NCBI GenBank assembly: GCA_023213395.1
Contig: CM041465.1
Location: 241,063,741-241,127,740 of the forward strand
DNA: 64,000 bases
Direction of reading: 5' to 3'
From: Cycas panzhihuaensis
Taxonomy: Eukaryota > Cycadophyta
In this document: one piece after another, positions 24,392-35,575 of the stretch
How the letters are laid out: each line of letters opens with the position of its first letter
Position numbering within the stretch: the stretch's first letter is position 1
Notes under the pieces: model-generated
What the model was told of the DNA's origin: nothing
Database searches by the model: none
The model's input: only the letters and a program-made list of their open reading frames with translations
Translations under genes and position numbers: made by a program

Positions 24392-24800
24392 ATGTCCCTT
24401 TTCATTTTTACCGATGGTGGAAGTTGCGGCAACCCCAGACCTTCTGCTGCTATATGGATTCTTTGCAGCCCCTCTGGACATGATTTCTTGCATTCTGGGG
24501 TCTTCTTTCCCGAGGCAACCAATAACGAAGCCGAGTACACGGCCTTTATTAAAGCCCTTACCGATGCTCTCTATTTCCATCACGGGTCCATCGTGTTGCT
24601 TTGCAATTCTCAAGTTGTGGTATCCCATCTCACCTAGGTCTACTAGGTACGATGCCCTCACCTGAGGACCCCCGCGTCTGTTGCCAAGTCTCTTCTGGCT
24701 CGTTTCTCATCAGTAGATATTCAGCACATCCCTAAGGACCTCAATCTTTGGTGGTGACCTCGTCCACCTCATCCTTGAGTGTCGCCTCCCTCTTCTTGAT
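24392..24800 (+). pseudogene. E2 second RNase H, archaeal-type (aRNH)
   Basis: Ribonuclease H-like domain starting MSLFIFTDGGSCGNP. The catalytic Asp is in FTDGG and the Glu in EATNNEAEYTAF. The third Asp position reads LLCNSQ (Asp to Asn), and a stop follows in VVSHLT. The C-terminal part continues in other frames (SLLARFSSVDIQHIPKDLN). Plant Tat elements are known to have gained such an extra aRNH downstream of integrase, in addition to the RNase H of pol. E2 has no pol, so this is its only RNase H. Inactive as read. Confidence 0.85.
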
Positions 24801-25162
24801 GACTGCCCCTGAGGCTTATCTGGCCAGCCTGTGCCTGAGTCTCTGGTTGCTGTTAGTTTGATGTGCTTGCTCTATTTGTTGGATGCCCTCCTACTACACG
24901 TTGCACTTCAGCAACAGGGGCATCCCCTTTTACTTATTTATTTCACTTACAGGTCGATGCTTAGACGACATGTAGGCAGCTCCTACGTTATCCTCGTCTC
25001 TGTCTCCCTTGTCCACGTGTTCCGCCACGACACTTGCCTACGCCCTTGGTCCATGTGCTGCTCATTATTGCTTATATATATATATATATGCATGTGCTAC
25101 TCATATCTTTGGTTGTCAGCATTCGCCATCACGTTTCACTTCCAAGCAATGAGGCTCTGCTG

Positions 25163-25174
25163 CCAAGGGGCCAG
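25163..25174 (+). promoter_or_regulatory. E2 polypurine tract
   Basis: CCAAGGGGCCAG directly before the 3' LTR start TGTTTCCC; E1 has CCAAGGGGGCAG at 37449-37460. Confidence 0.75.
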
Positions 25175-27713
25175 TGTTTCCCAGCTACTAGGAATGGACT
25201 CGAGATGCATCGATGCATGTATGTTTAGGTATACGTTCTTACCTTTTCCTGCCCATGCTTGATTAAGATCATTTAGCATAGATTGCTTGACATACACCTG
25301 CCTGCATGCATTGCTTCTCTGCCTGATCATATTACATGTGCTTACGGCACACCATCAGCCTATGACGACTCACAACAGGGGCATTCCTCAGTGAATGCTA
25401 CACCCCGTATGGCACACAGCCACCCACTTTATCTCCACAGCCTCCTGATATGTTTCAGTCAGTCTTGTTTGCTCCCGTTACAACATGTTGCTCGCATTAC
25501 AGTCCCTCCTAAGCCTGATTTAATCCTTAGTTGGGACTCATTTCATTATTTTGGCTACTTACCCATTACCTGGGCATTCCCCCAGCTACTCCAGCTTATT
25601 TTTAGTCTTAATTTTTACTTCAAAACCTTATGTTTCTGCTTTTTTTTCTCTTTTTGTTTCGATCGATACCACTTTGTAAACTTGGTAGTGCTATGCGGTC
25701 TTTTAGCGATGCATGCAAAGTTTACCATGGTATGACTATTTAAAATTAAAAAAGAGAACCTGACGATTTCCATTTTTTGCGGAGCGCCATGGCGCCTATC
25801 GATTCGCGTCGCCCTGACATCCCCAATATTTACCTGTAGTGAACAGGGGAATAAAGGGGATTTTCCCTCCTCATCTTTGGATCTTTTTGCCATTTTTCTG
25901 ACTTTTCTACTAAAAATGCACATAGAGAGACATAATTGACATGCACAGGAACCTGTCACATAAGAGAAGGATCTACAATTTGGATTTGCGAGGACCATTC
26001 TTTGCCCCTATAGCTCTCAACAGTGGGTCTCATACCTCTTTGCAAGTGATTAAGGTTTTAAAGGAAACTTCTACCAAAAGGCTCCTCCAAAGGGCCAACT
26101 ACCAAGGCTCCAAGTTTGCAAGGATATTTCCACACTTCACTCTTGCGAAAACCTGTCACTATTAGCCCTCATACACTAGTTATTCCTATTGTTTCCTAAC
26201 AACAAGCTCATGTTTGATTCTCCTCCAACAAGGTATTCTTTATTCCCACTTGCAATTTATTTTATTCTTATTTCTGTTGTGTATTGATGAATAAAATTCT
26301 AGTTTGTCTAGTTTTTTATGTTGTTGTACTAGATTGGTGCTATTCCCATTTTCTTTTGAGGCCTCACTGTTTTCTCTAAACCATCCCTCTCAACCCTTTA
26401 TTGGTTGGCTATTGCAAAGGGGCAACATAAAGAGGATTTGAGGGAGGTAGGTGGGGTTTTGTCCCCCTTTGTTGCCCTTCTCTCCAAGGGTTCTGTCCCT
26501 TATCCTCTTTCCCTTTATCATTAGTACTTTCTTAGGAAATGGGTTAAGGGACTTTAGGGAATCTAGTTGTGGTGTTAAAACCAGTGTTGGCAACTTGTTG
26601 CCACGCTAATTCCAGAAGTTCCATTTGTCTGTGTTGGGCCCTACCCAAGTCCCAAATCTTTCTGTTACTCCCTTCTTTATTACTGTCTGTTGCCCTACGA
26701 CCTTGTTGTCAACCCGTTTCTCCTTCCCGAGTTCCGTGGAGGTCCTTTGTGGGTGAGTTAGCCATTCGGAGGCTATACTCTTTTCCCTTTTGGGTGTATT
26801 TATGGTGTATGGTGGTGGGAGTCTTTATTGCATGTCATCATTTTACTTCGCTACATATTGATGCTTAATGTAGATTTAAGTTCCATTTGATTTTAGTACG
26901 TATCTTTGGTATATTTTGTGCCCCCTCTTCCAAGAGGAAGGTATTCTCCTAACTTGTTTGCAGGATCTCGTGTTAGTGGAGTAGTACGCAGAACGAACCC
27001 ATTGCAGGTTAGTTCTACGTATAGTGCATCCCTTATTATTTCACACTTTCGCTTCTTTTCTATTTTTTTGCTTTTTCATATTTAAGGGGAGGTAAGTTAG
27101 CCCCTCTTCCGTTGCTTATGGCAACTATCACCGACCGGCATCGCATGCACAACAAATGGAGTAGGAAGGAATGGGACTCAAAGGGACGAGCAGCACTCCA
27201 CTCGGGCACCAAATCCAGGTATTCTTCTTATTCCCTGCATATCCCTTTTACATTGTTGTCTTTTATACATCTACTTGTATAGTTAGGAACGTGAAAAAGA
27301 TTAAAAAGGGGAAAAGGAAAGTGCACTTGTTTTTACATTGTATCTTACATTGGCTAGCGTAGCATAACATAGTTAGATTGTTTACATTGTATTTAAGCTA
27401 CCCTCGTTGTACCCCCTTTTCGCTTTCGCTTATACATTAGTTTGCTTGCCCTTCTGTTTCGTTGCCTTCTCATTACCTTGAGAAGACACAACGCACCAGG
27501 CACTTTCTCCTCTTCCCAGCCATTCGAGGGGTAAGAAGGTCTTGCTTTGCATGGCTACCTAGAAGCAACCGGGCACCTTGTAGTTCTGAATCTACGCTCT
27601 AGCACATGGACGCCCTACGTGGTGAAGTTCTTGCTGCCTAGTTTAATTAGCATTGCACATTTTTATACTCTTTTTGCTAGACGTAGGGACGCCACTCCGT
27701 AGTAAGCATTTTA
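25175..27713 (+). repeat. E2 3' LTR
   Basis: 2,539 bp, collinear with 3930-6477. It starts TGTTTCCCAGCTACT and ends GCATTTTA, a CA-to-TA change at the last dinucleotide. A (TA) run and the PPT precede it. Confidence 0.93.
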
Positions 27714-27718
27714 GCCTC
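27714..27718 (+). repeat. Target site duplication of E2, right copy
   Basis: GCCTC, followed by TTAAGCCCTCACAACATCAT, which continues E1 gag exactly where it was broken at 3929. Confidence 0.95.
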
Positions 27719-28635
27719 TTAAGCCCTCACAACATCATGAAGCACCTCCCCCAGCGAAGGAAACAAAACCTTCACAACCTGCCAGGTCTACCTCTCATCC
27801 TACTGAGAGGACTTTAGACCCTCTCACTTCCACTATACACTCATTCGAGCACACAATGAAGGAGCTTAAACTCCAATCTCCTTCATCGCCAACCTCCCAT
27901 AAACTGATTCAACAAGCTTCTCATGCTGTTTCCCCCAAAGGGGGTGGCACCCAACCTTCTCAAGAAAGGAGAGTCGATCCTCCCCTTGAGAAGAGGTGGT
28001 GTTCCATCCATGGGGAATGTTTCCATGATGACTCGCATTGTCGGGCGTAACATCCACGTGATGCCCTGCCACGCAATTCATCTCCTAGATAGGCATCGAG
28101 GCCTAATCTCGATCAACCCGTTCATAGGGATCCATTCCCCAAACATGCGGAATGTGATTGTAATGTTCAACAAAGAAACAACCAGAATCAGGATAGATCC
28201 CCTAATTCTCGCCCTTCGCATGGTAGAGGGAAGGGTGCATGAGGTTCATCTTCCTCTTCATGCTCCCCTGACCACCGTGCTCCTTCACCTTCATGGTCCT
28301 GTAACAAGGGAAAGAAGGTGATCCAAATGCTTGAGACCACTCCCCTCTATGCCTTGATCCAGTCTCAAGTAGCGAAAGAGGCAACTAGTGCCTCTGCATC
28401 TATATCGCACCTTAATCCTCCTCTGGAAGCCATTCCTCTAGAGAGTCCTGCGCTTCCCAAGAGCATTCCCGTATGCCCCAGACACTTCAACTTTAGGAGA
28501 GCCCTTACCCAGCCCATAGGGTGGGGTAAGCCTTTCTCCGTGGTTGAAGAGCTTCTTGTTGTGGCTGCTGGGATGTCCATCATGGACGTCTTGAGAAGCT
28601 ACCCTGAGTAACGAATGGTCCTTTTTTAAGCTTTA
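27719..28635 (+). pseudogene. gag: E1 gag, C-terminal part with nucleocapsid
   Basis: Continues E1 gag after the E2 insertion. Phrases: EHTMKELKLQSPSSPTSH at 27850-27900, then the knuckle CSIHGECFHDDSHC near 28000-28045 with C-x2-H-x4-H-x4-C spacing. A Ser/Arg-rich basic stretch follows, then QMLETTPLYALIQSQVAKEA and MDVLRSYPE just before a stop at about 28609-28611. The same order as in E2, which supports the annotation despite frame breaks near 28050 and 28240. Confidence 0.86.
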
Positions 28636-29100
28636 GGATCAAATGACGTACCTGTTCACACTTTGGGCGCAACCCAAAGTGGCGAACCCGTCATCTCCTT
28701 TGATCCCAGAGATCTTCCCCTGGCCAGTGGAAGGGAATGCTAATGGAACTTCCCTTTCATAATTACTATAGATACTCCTAATTGCACATTGCAAAGAACC
28801 ATTGTAGACAACGATTCTTTCGTCAATGCCATGCCCTTGCGCATCATGCAAGAGCTTGGCATTTCTGCCTTGGAACCTGTTCCATGGTGATGTCAGGGTT
28901 ACGACGATAGTGAGAAGACTCCCTTGGGATCTGTCTCGATACCTCTTACCCTCGAGGATAAGACTATCCTTACCGACATCGTTGTCCTTGATGTTGATGT
29001 TGACTACAACCTTCTTCTGGGTCGACCATGGCTTGACCAAATAGAAGCCATGTGTTCTACCCGTTGGGGGCAACTTAAGTTTGTCCATAACGGATAAATG
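28636..29100 (+). pseudogene. pro: E1 aspartic protease
   Basis: Retropepsin-like domain that would cleave the polyprotein. It has FIITIDTPNCTLQRTIVDND (active-site region DND-S, not the usual D-S/T-G), MQELGISALEPV, KTPLGSVSIPLTLEDK, VVLDVDVDYNLLLGRPWLDQ and a tail LKFVHNG. Stops follow EC (near 28740), VPW (28888) and the tail. The LLGRPWL phrase is the conserved second part of Tat-type proteases. Confidence 0.85.
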
Positions 29101-29880
29101 AGAGTTGTCTCCTGCGAGTGATTGCTCGTAAAATAAACTAGACCTTCTACTCAGGCGAGCCATGGACATACGAAGGGAAGCAAACGCCCTTCTGATCATG
29201 CCTCGGCCTGCTTGATCGGTATCCCTGATCCTTCTAGTCATGAAGAAGATCCCACATCTTCTTCTTCCGACTTGACGTATTTTACCCCCATCAGCGTCGG
29301 AAGCTATGGATACCTCACTATGTTTAATGGTGACAGGTCCCATAGTAAGGATGAGGACCTTCCTCACCTAATTTCCTTCCTTCGCGCTGGTGGGGGGCAT
29401 TCTTCTAGTTCTAGGTCTCCTCTTATGACCCCTTTTATCATAGAGCCCGGTCACTTTCACATGTCGCATGTCATTATGCACGTCAGTCATCAGGCTCCTA
29501 GCTCTTCCTTTCCATCACCTTCTATGATTGATGGCGTAAAGAGCTTCCCTCTTGCTTTTTACAAGGGATCTCTCCTTGACTCTCCCTTAGAGTCCCTTAG
29601 GGATGTTGGGTAGCTTACAAGCCATACTAGTCCTACCACTCCCCTGACATCCCGCACATCGTCCATTCAAAGTTAAGTCATCCATGGGGTGGACTACTTC
29701 AAGGATGACGAGGCTTTACTGGAGCACTTAGCTGGCTCCATGCCCAGTTTACCTTCTGGTCACTACAAGCTTGGCCACTAGAAGATCCTAGCAATTGGGT
29801 CCACATTAGCTGACCCAATCCCATCTTCCATTTCATCTCTACCCCTTGATCTTGCCCCCCTCCATTTCAAGGAGGGGAAT
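29101..29880 (+). pseudogene. E1 protease-RT linker
   Basis: An open stretch at 29212-29613 includes SSDLTYFTPISVGSYGYLTM, matching the E2 tail GVGGYGYLAVM. After that point E1 continues to RT while E2 and E3 end their frame, so this marks the boundary of the pol loss. The remainder (29640-29880) has stops and leads into FKEGNAMCIGVTQDIVLALG. Confidence 0.75.
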
Positions 29881-29883
29881 GCT

Positions 29884-30940
29884 ATGTGTATAGGGGTAAC
29901 TCAGGACATAGTCCTCGCCCTAGGCAAGATCATTAAGGTAGGGGCAAAATGTACTCCTGATGAAGTGAGGGAATACTCCCTCATGTTCCAAGAATTCCGC
30001 GATGTGTTCACGTGGGACTACTCTGACATGAAGGGAATTGACCCCTCCATCATCTCGCATAACCTTATGACTATTCCTCACGCTCGCCATGTGCGTCAGA
30101 AGCAGCATCCCCTCCACCTGAAGCTTTTAGCTGCTGTTAAGATGGACATTGAGAAGCTTTTGGATATGGGACTCATTTCTTCCATCGATTACCCTAAGTG
30201 GGTATCGAACATCATTCCCATTGCCAAAAAGAATGGGACCATTCACATATGTGTCAACTTCTGTGACATAAATAATGCTTGTCCTAAGGACAACTTTCCT
30301 CTCCTCTTTATCGATCAAATAATTGATCGTACAGCTGGATTCAAAGTCATGTCCTTAATGGATGACTTCTCTAACTATAACCAAATCTAGATTTCTCTTG
30401 AAGACTGCCATAAGACGGCCTTCACTACACCGTGGGGTACCTTTGCCTACAAGGCAATACCCTTTGGTCTTAAGAATGCAGGGGCTACTTACCAAAGAGC
30501 CATGTATTTCATTTTTCACAACCTCATCATCAACACGTTGGAGGTCTTCATGGATGACATGATGGGTCTTTCACATACACCTATCATCCCTCTGACTTGC
30601 GGGCCATCTTCACACGATGTCGCAAATATCACATCAGCTTGAACCTGCTTAAATGCATATTTGCTGTCACTTCAAGTAAACTCTTGGGTTTCCTTGTGTC
30701 ACAACAAGGAATCCAAATTGACCCACAAAAAGTCGAGGCAATCCTTGACATGCCACCTCCTAGAACCAAATGACAAATTAAGTCGTTTCTAGGTAGGCTC
30801 AGTTTTCTTAGGTGTTTTTTGGCAGATTTCACCATCAACGCCAAACCTCTTATAAACCTACTGAAGAAAGAAGCTCCTTTTGTTTAGTCTGATAAGACCT
30901 AAAAGGCCTTCACAGGACTCAAGGAAGCTCTCGTTTCTGC
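29884..30940 (+). pseudogene. pol (RT): E1 reverse transcriptase
   Basis: RNA-dependent DNA polymerase domain of pol. FTWDYSDMKGIDPSIISHNL starts it, followed by MDIEKLLDMGLISSIDYPKW, NACPKDNFPL, FKVMSLMDDFSNYNQI, a stop at 30388-30390, then KTAFTTPWGTFAYKAIPFGL and KNAGATYQRAM. The catalytic box reads VFMDD (30547-30558) where YVDD is usual. The thumb and connection (LNLLKCIFAVTSSKLLGFLV, SFLGRLSFLRCFLADF) follow in a shifted frame. At least four breaks. The GIDPS and NAGATYQRAM phrases point to the Tat lineage. Confidence 0.9.
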
Positions 30941-31310
30941 TCCTACATTAGCACCTCCTCGCTTTGATAGACCCTTCATCTTGTACACCTCGGCAACTGA
31001 TGAATCCCTGGGCACAATGCTCACATAGGAGGATGACTTGGGAACCGAGAGAGCTATCTATTTCATTAGTCGCACCCTCATTGTCGCTGAACTAAACTAT
31101 CCTCCCGCCAAGAAGGAATGCCTCTCCTTGGTCCATGCGACCAAGAAGTTTAGGCATTACTTGCTCGGTAATACTACTAAGGTGATCGTTCAATCTAATC
31201 CCTTGCGTTACTTGCTTACTCGTTCAGACTTGATGGGTAGGGCAAGTCGTTGGGCCATCCTTCTTCAAGAGTCTGACTTGTAAGTCATTAACAGGAAGTC
31301 AAAGAAGGGA
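30941..31310 (+). pseudogene. pol (RH): E1 RNase H of pol
   Basis: It degrades the RNA strand of the replication hybrid. Visible are RPFILYTSATDESLGTML, AIYFISRTLIVAELNYPPAK, KKECLSLVHATKKFRHYLLG, VQSNPLRYLLTRSDLMGRAS and RWAILLQESDL. One stop after LGTMLT. Same spacing as other Ty3/gypsy RT-RNase H blocks. Confidence 0.88.
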
Positions 31311-32687
31311 ATGATAATGGCAAAATAATTAGATGATGCTGCCATTCCTAACGCGAGCGGCATTCCTGATGATGACTCTTTCCCCGACGAGTCTATTATG
31401 ACTGTCCAAGATGCTTTGCCTCACCCACTCGCTAATAGCGAGTGGTATGGTGACATTGTGTGATATTTGACTCAGTAGGAATATCACCCTGAAGCCAGCA
31501 ACAAGGTTAGGTCACGCATCCATGCCACTGCGAGACAACACTTCCTCATAGATGAAGTGTTGTACAAGAGATCCTTCAATGGGATCCTGCTTTACTGCAT
31601 CGCTTCCGATGAAGCGGACCAAATACTCCATGAATGCCACCATGGCATTTGTGGGGGTCACTTTGGGGGCCAATCCATGGCCCAAAGGATCCTCTACATG
31701 GGTTATTACTGGCCATCCGTTTTCAAGGACGCCCACACCTATGCCCTTAGATGTTAGCGATGCCAAGAGCATGCCAATATCTCTCATGTGCCTTTCGAGG
31801 CTTTGCACCCTATTGTATCTTCGTGGCCCTTTTCTCAATGGGGTTTAGACCTCATTGATGCTATATCACCGCCATCTTCCATGCAACATAAATATAGCTT
31901 AACTACTACCAAATACTTCACCAAATAGGTGGAGGCAATCCCTCTGTCCATTATGCTTGGCAAGACGATAGCCACCATTATCTACCAGCATATCGTTTGC
32001 CGCTTCGGGATTCCAAACGTCCTAATTACGAATAATGGAACCTCCTTCTGTGATAAGGAAATAGACGAGCTTTGCGAGAAATTCAAGATCTCGCATAAGA
32101 CCTCATCTCCTTATTACCCCCAGGCAAACGGGCAAGTTGAATCCTTCAACAAAAACCTTATCAATATTCTAAAGAAGATCGTTGCGCAATCTCAAAGAGA
32201 TTGGCACCTCCAACACCCTTCCACCCTATGGGCTTATCACACTTCTATCTACATGGCTACTGGAATGACTCCATTCTCTTTAGTCTATGGAACCGAGGTA
32301 GTACTCCCACTGGAAGTGGAGATCCCCTCTCTACAGGTTTTCCTTCGAGGTCTCATTGATGAGGAGTCTATCTGCCAGGCTCGCCTCTTAGATCTCAAAG
32401 CCCTGGACGAGAGGGGCTTAATGGCTTATCAAGCGAACCTCGCTTTGAAAGCCTGCCTATAAAGGACTCATGACAAATATCTTCGTGCTTGTCCTTTGTG
32501 CCCTAAGGACCATGTCCTCAAATTGGAATACCTCTACGACCGCCTGACCAAATTTGGGCCCAAATGGGTAGGCCCCTTCGTCATTCTCGAAAGCCTCGAT
32601 AACGACACCTACAGGATCACTACCTTGGAAGGCCTGGAATTCAAGAAGGCGGTCAACGGGAAATTCCTTAAGAAGTTTTATGCATGA
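31311..32687 (+). pseudogene. pol (IN): E1 integrase
   Basis: Zinc-binding N-terminus with HECHHGICGGHFGGQSMAQ and YALRC-x2-CQ near 31630-31765. In the catalytic core the first Asp is in WGLDLIDA (31848-31850) and the Glu in NGQVESFNK (32149-32151). The middle Asp is changed: LITNNGTSF has Asn at 32031-32033. C-terminal domain: KFGPKWVGPFVILESLDNDT and GKFLKKFYA, then a stop at 32685-32687. Stops also at about 31755, 31926 and 32461. Integrase is inactive as read. Confidence 0.9.
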
Positions 32688-32707
32688 TCTTTTGGCGATC
32701 CCTTCGC

Positions 32708-33070
32708 GATGCTTCGAAATAAGCCTAAACTACCGTCTTAAATTGTTCCCATTTCTCCCAACCATGGGTAGAATGGCAATTTAAGGTGTCTTCTTCATCT
32801 CCTTCTAGTTCCTCTTGCGGAACTAGTGTTCCCATTTCTCTTGGGACCTTGTCCTCCTATTTGGGCATCCCCTAGCTAGGATGATGCTTCGAAATGAGCC
32901 TAAACTACCATCTTGGGTTGATTCCACTCTTCCCAACCACGGGTAGAATGGCAATTTGAGATGGCTTCTCACTTTTCCTTTCGGTTCCTCTCGTGGAACC
33001 CATATTCCCGTATCCTCTCGGGAACCTTTCGTCTTTCTACTTGGGCATCCCCTAGTTAGGACGACGCTTT
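32708..33070 (+). repeat. ~175-bp tandem repeat after E1 integrase
   Basis: GATGCTTCGAAAT(A/G)AGCCTA starts at 32708 and 32883, and a third diverged start GACGCTTTGGAG is at 33063. Each unit has CTTGCGGAACTAGTG-like and TTGGGCATCCCCTAG blocks. Begins 20 bp after the integrase stop. Confidence 0.85.
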
Positions 33071-33586
33071 GGAGTACCATTACTCTCTCTCTTGCCTACT
33101 ATTCCCTTTGCATATTCTGCTATGCTCCTATGTAGATGTGCATGTCGCTCTATTTCTAACCTCACACCTCTCTATCACCTTTACTTACAGTGGATGTGTG
33201 TGCTCCTGTTAGACATATAGCCATACATAGAAGGAAATACATGCATCACACAACAAAACATTTACAACATATAAAACAAAGCATACATGCTATCTACCAC
33301 ATGATATACACACCATCTCATGTCAAAATGGGGTTCCAATTACCCCGTATATATATATATATATCAAAATCGGATGTTACATCATACATATGGGAAGCCG
33401 GTGTCCTTGCAGGGGGGGTACAATCATATGAGCCTATATATGACCCCTTGAAGGCCTGTGCTTTCCCTTGTCAAAATCATATACATATCTCCTATTCTAC
33501 TGCTGCCCCGCTCTTGGGATACCACCTCTTGGCCTATGTGATCCATCTCTTGGGGACTACATCCCTCCGAGGCTCCGCCTGGGCCT
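33071..33586 (+). other. E1 untranslated 3' region
   Basis: Homologous to E2 20766-21344, with a (TA) run near 33350-33362. No gene seen. Confidence 0.65.
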
Positions 33587-35409
33587 CTACGAGCTACCTG
33601 CCTCGCTCCCCTCATCGCATGGCCGTCTCAGGGTCATCGCTACTATATGAGTGTATGTCCTGCTCCTGCTCGACCTCGACACCATCTGATCCACTAACTG
33701 ATCGTATTGAGCCTGGATACGATCCCTCTCTCCCCAGAGTCCCTCCTCCATACTCTGGAATCTCTCCTCTATCACTCTGAGGCGCTCCTCTAGCACCGTT
33801 ATCCAGACCGTGCTCCCTGCATCTCCATCGGCTCCTCCCAGTGCCTCTAGAGCCTGGACCCATCTCCGTAGCACGTCTCACTCACTCCTCGCCTCATCGA
33901 GCTCTCGCTACATCTGTCCCCTGAAAGTGATGTGCTCTTGGGACTCTGTAGCCCAGATGTCTCTCGCCCTCACCAACAGGGCGAATGCCTCCATGTGAGC
34001 ACCTGTCGATCTAGGCGCATCCTCTACCTGGATGGGTGGTTACCTCTCTGCATATACTTGAGGGAACATCTCCTTCACCATGGCCCCTACTAGTCTCCTG
34101 ACCTCTGCAGTACCTGCCAGTGTAACATGCCATGTGTCAGTGTATATCTCACTGCATACCATGATCAAATCAAATCAAATATCTACCTAACTGTCAAATG
34201 ACTAAGGAAATGGTTAGGCCTCACTTGCTATGGCTACCGGCTCCTCTGCTCGTGTGACATCCTCTTCTCCTAGCTCTCTGCTAGCTGCAGGTACCTCATC
34301 CTCAGGTACCTCCTCTACCTGGGCCTCTCTCCTCATAGGGACCGGTTCAACTCTCATCTTTCTAAATCTCCTCACGATGGGCCTACTCTCCTCAGCTGCC
34401 CCTGATGGGCCTGCCTCTCCTCCGACAGTCTTGGATGGTCCCGCTGCTCCTCCTGTCAACCCCGATGGACCTGCCTCTCCTGTAGGTCATGATGGGCTGG
34501 CCCCATCTCCTCCATCGGCGCTGTCATCATCATCATCATCATCTATGGGCACTCCTGCTCCACCTGCCTTATCATCGCTATCCCACCTCACCGATCTATA
34601 TGGATCTGCTACATAGTCTGTCATGGTGAGGAGGTCCACCAATGTCACCTCCACTAATTGCCAGACATGGGCCTAGTCCTTCGTCCCCCTGAGTTGAGTC
34701 TACCATCTGTGGACCATCAGATCCCACTCTGCTATAGGGTGTGGTCCCCCCGCTAGTGCCACTACCACGAAGTGATAAAAAACTAACCTTTGTAACAGCG
34801 TCTTTGTATGATAACCCTCCTCTGCTTGTCGGCATGATAGTGTTAAGCTGTGCGACAAGGTTCGCTACTATCAGGGTAGCCCAGTCCATCCTCTCGCTGG
34901 CTTCGCAGTGGCCACTGCATCTATCCATCCTCTGGGTATCTCTCTGTAATTCTATTTCTGGGAAATCCAGAACAGAATGCACAGTGTGATTAATTTCCTT
35001 ACCCAAGGAATCCTCGACATCAGCATAGTCTGGAGAGGAACCCCTCTCCGCTCCCACCTGTTAGCCCCTATGAAGAACGTGGCCACCTCTCTGCGTGATG
35101 CCTCAGTGCTAGGCAACGCTCCCAATGTCACCGGCCTCCCAGTTGCCGGTACCCCCAGAATCTGCTGGATGTCTCCTAGTGTAACAGTCACATCACCTAC
35201 CTGAGGCAAGTGGAACACGTGCCTCCTCCGATCCCAGTGTGATACTATGTCAACTAGAAGCCTTTGATCTGATACAAACTGAGGTGTCTTTAGGGCCTTG
35301 TATAGGCCACACCTCCACAAGGTCGCCTTGTCCTCCCGGGACATCATCTCTATATAGCTTAGCATAGCCATGCCGACGTTTTTGCAGTTATCCACTGTAA
35401 TAACTACCT
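33587..35409 (-). pseudogene. E1 antisense gene: plant-mobile-domain-like protein with coiled-coil tail
   Basis: Minus strand. The exon from 35409 (after acceptor GGTGCTGGCAG) encodes AMLSYIEMMSREDKATLWRC, LLVDIVSHWDRRRHVFHLPQ, VGDVTVTLGDIQQILGVPAT, EVATFFIGANRWERRG and WVRKLITLCILFWISQK. It shifts frame near 34950 to ERMDWATLIVANLVAQLNTI, then an Asp-rich linker and RFRKMRVEPVPMRREA. The intron at 34224-34114 joins VAIAS to TAEVRRLVGAMVKEMFPQVY in frame. The tail is a coiled coil (VITVLEERLRVIEERFQSME-type heptads) ending at 33587. Three stops interrupt the tail. The mobile-domain call rests on the LTLGDIQQILGVPATG block, which resembles the TLxDVxxLLGLPVxG phrase of that family. Confidence 0.8.
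34114..34224 (-). other. Predicted intron in E1 antisense gene
   Basis: Minus strand, 111 nt, donor GCAA|GTGAGG and acceptor CTGGCAG|GTACT. Splicing keeps the frame open through the junction, whereas the unspliced frame hits a stop at once (ASEA then stop). Confidence 0.78.
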
Positions 35410-35547
35410 GCCAGCACCAAAAAATAATCAAAGTCAGCCTCCTAACAATCATCTATACTCCTGGCTGTCTCTCAGCTTTCTCTGCTTAAGATTTGGGGCT
35501 TATGGCCCCTCATCTTCTTTTTTTTTATTTTCTGCCTTCGTATCATA

Positions 35548-35575
35548 CTAAACTTAGCGGTACCTCTAAGTTTAG
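35548..35575. promoter_or_regulatory. Palindrome in leader of E1 antisense gene
   Basis: CTAAACTTAGCGGT is followed by an inverted copy with one mismatch. Same position relative to the TATA box and acceptor as in E2 (23321-23350). Confidence 0.78.

Larger units (their letters stand above)
3930..27713 (+). mobile_element. E2: non-autonomous Tat-lineage element (gag-PR, antisense gene, aRNH; no pol), nested in E1
   Basis: Bounded by GCCTC duplications and by 2.5-kb LTRs. Excluding E3 it is about 13.6 kb. Order: 5' LTR, PBS, gag, protease, a ~0.4-kb segment of unknown origin, one repeat unit, the antisense PMD-type gene, archaeal-type RNase H, PPT, 3' LTR. RT, RNase H of pol and integrase are absent. 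The gag-PR frame ends at 20169-20171 soon after the point where E1 would continue towards pol. E3 has the same junction, so pol was lost before E2 and E3 inserted here. It would have depended on enzymes from an autonomous relative such as E1's family. Several stops show it is now decayed. Confidence 0.9.

Noticed and set aside
28639-29367. Long open frame on the minus strand (242 codons) across E1 protease
   Set aside because: It is antisense to a recognisable protease with better family motifs and has no counterpart in E2; a shadow frame.
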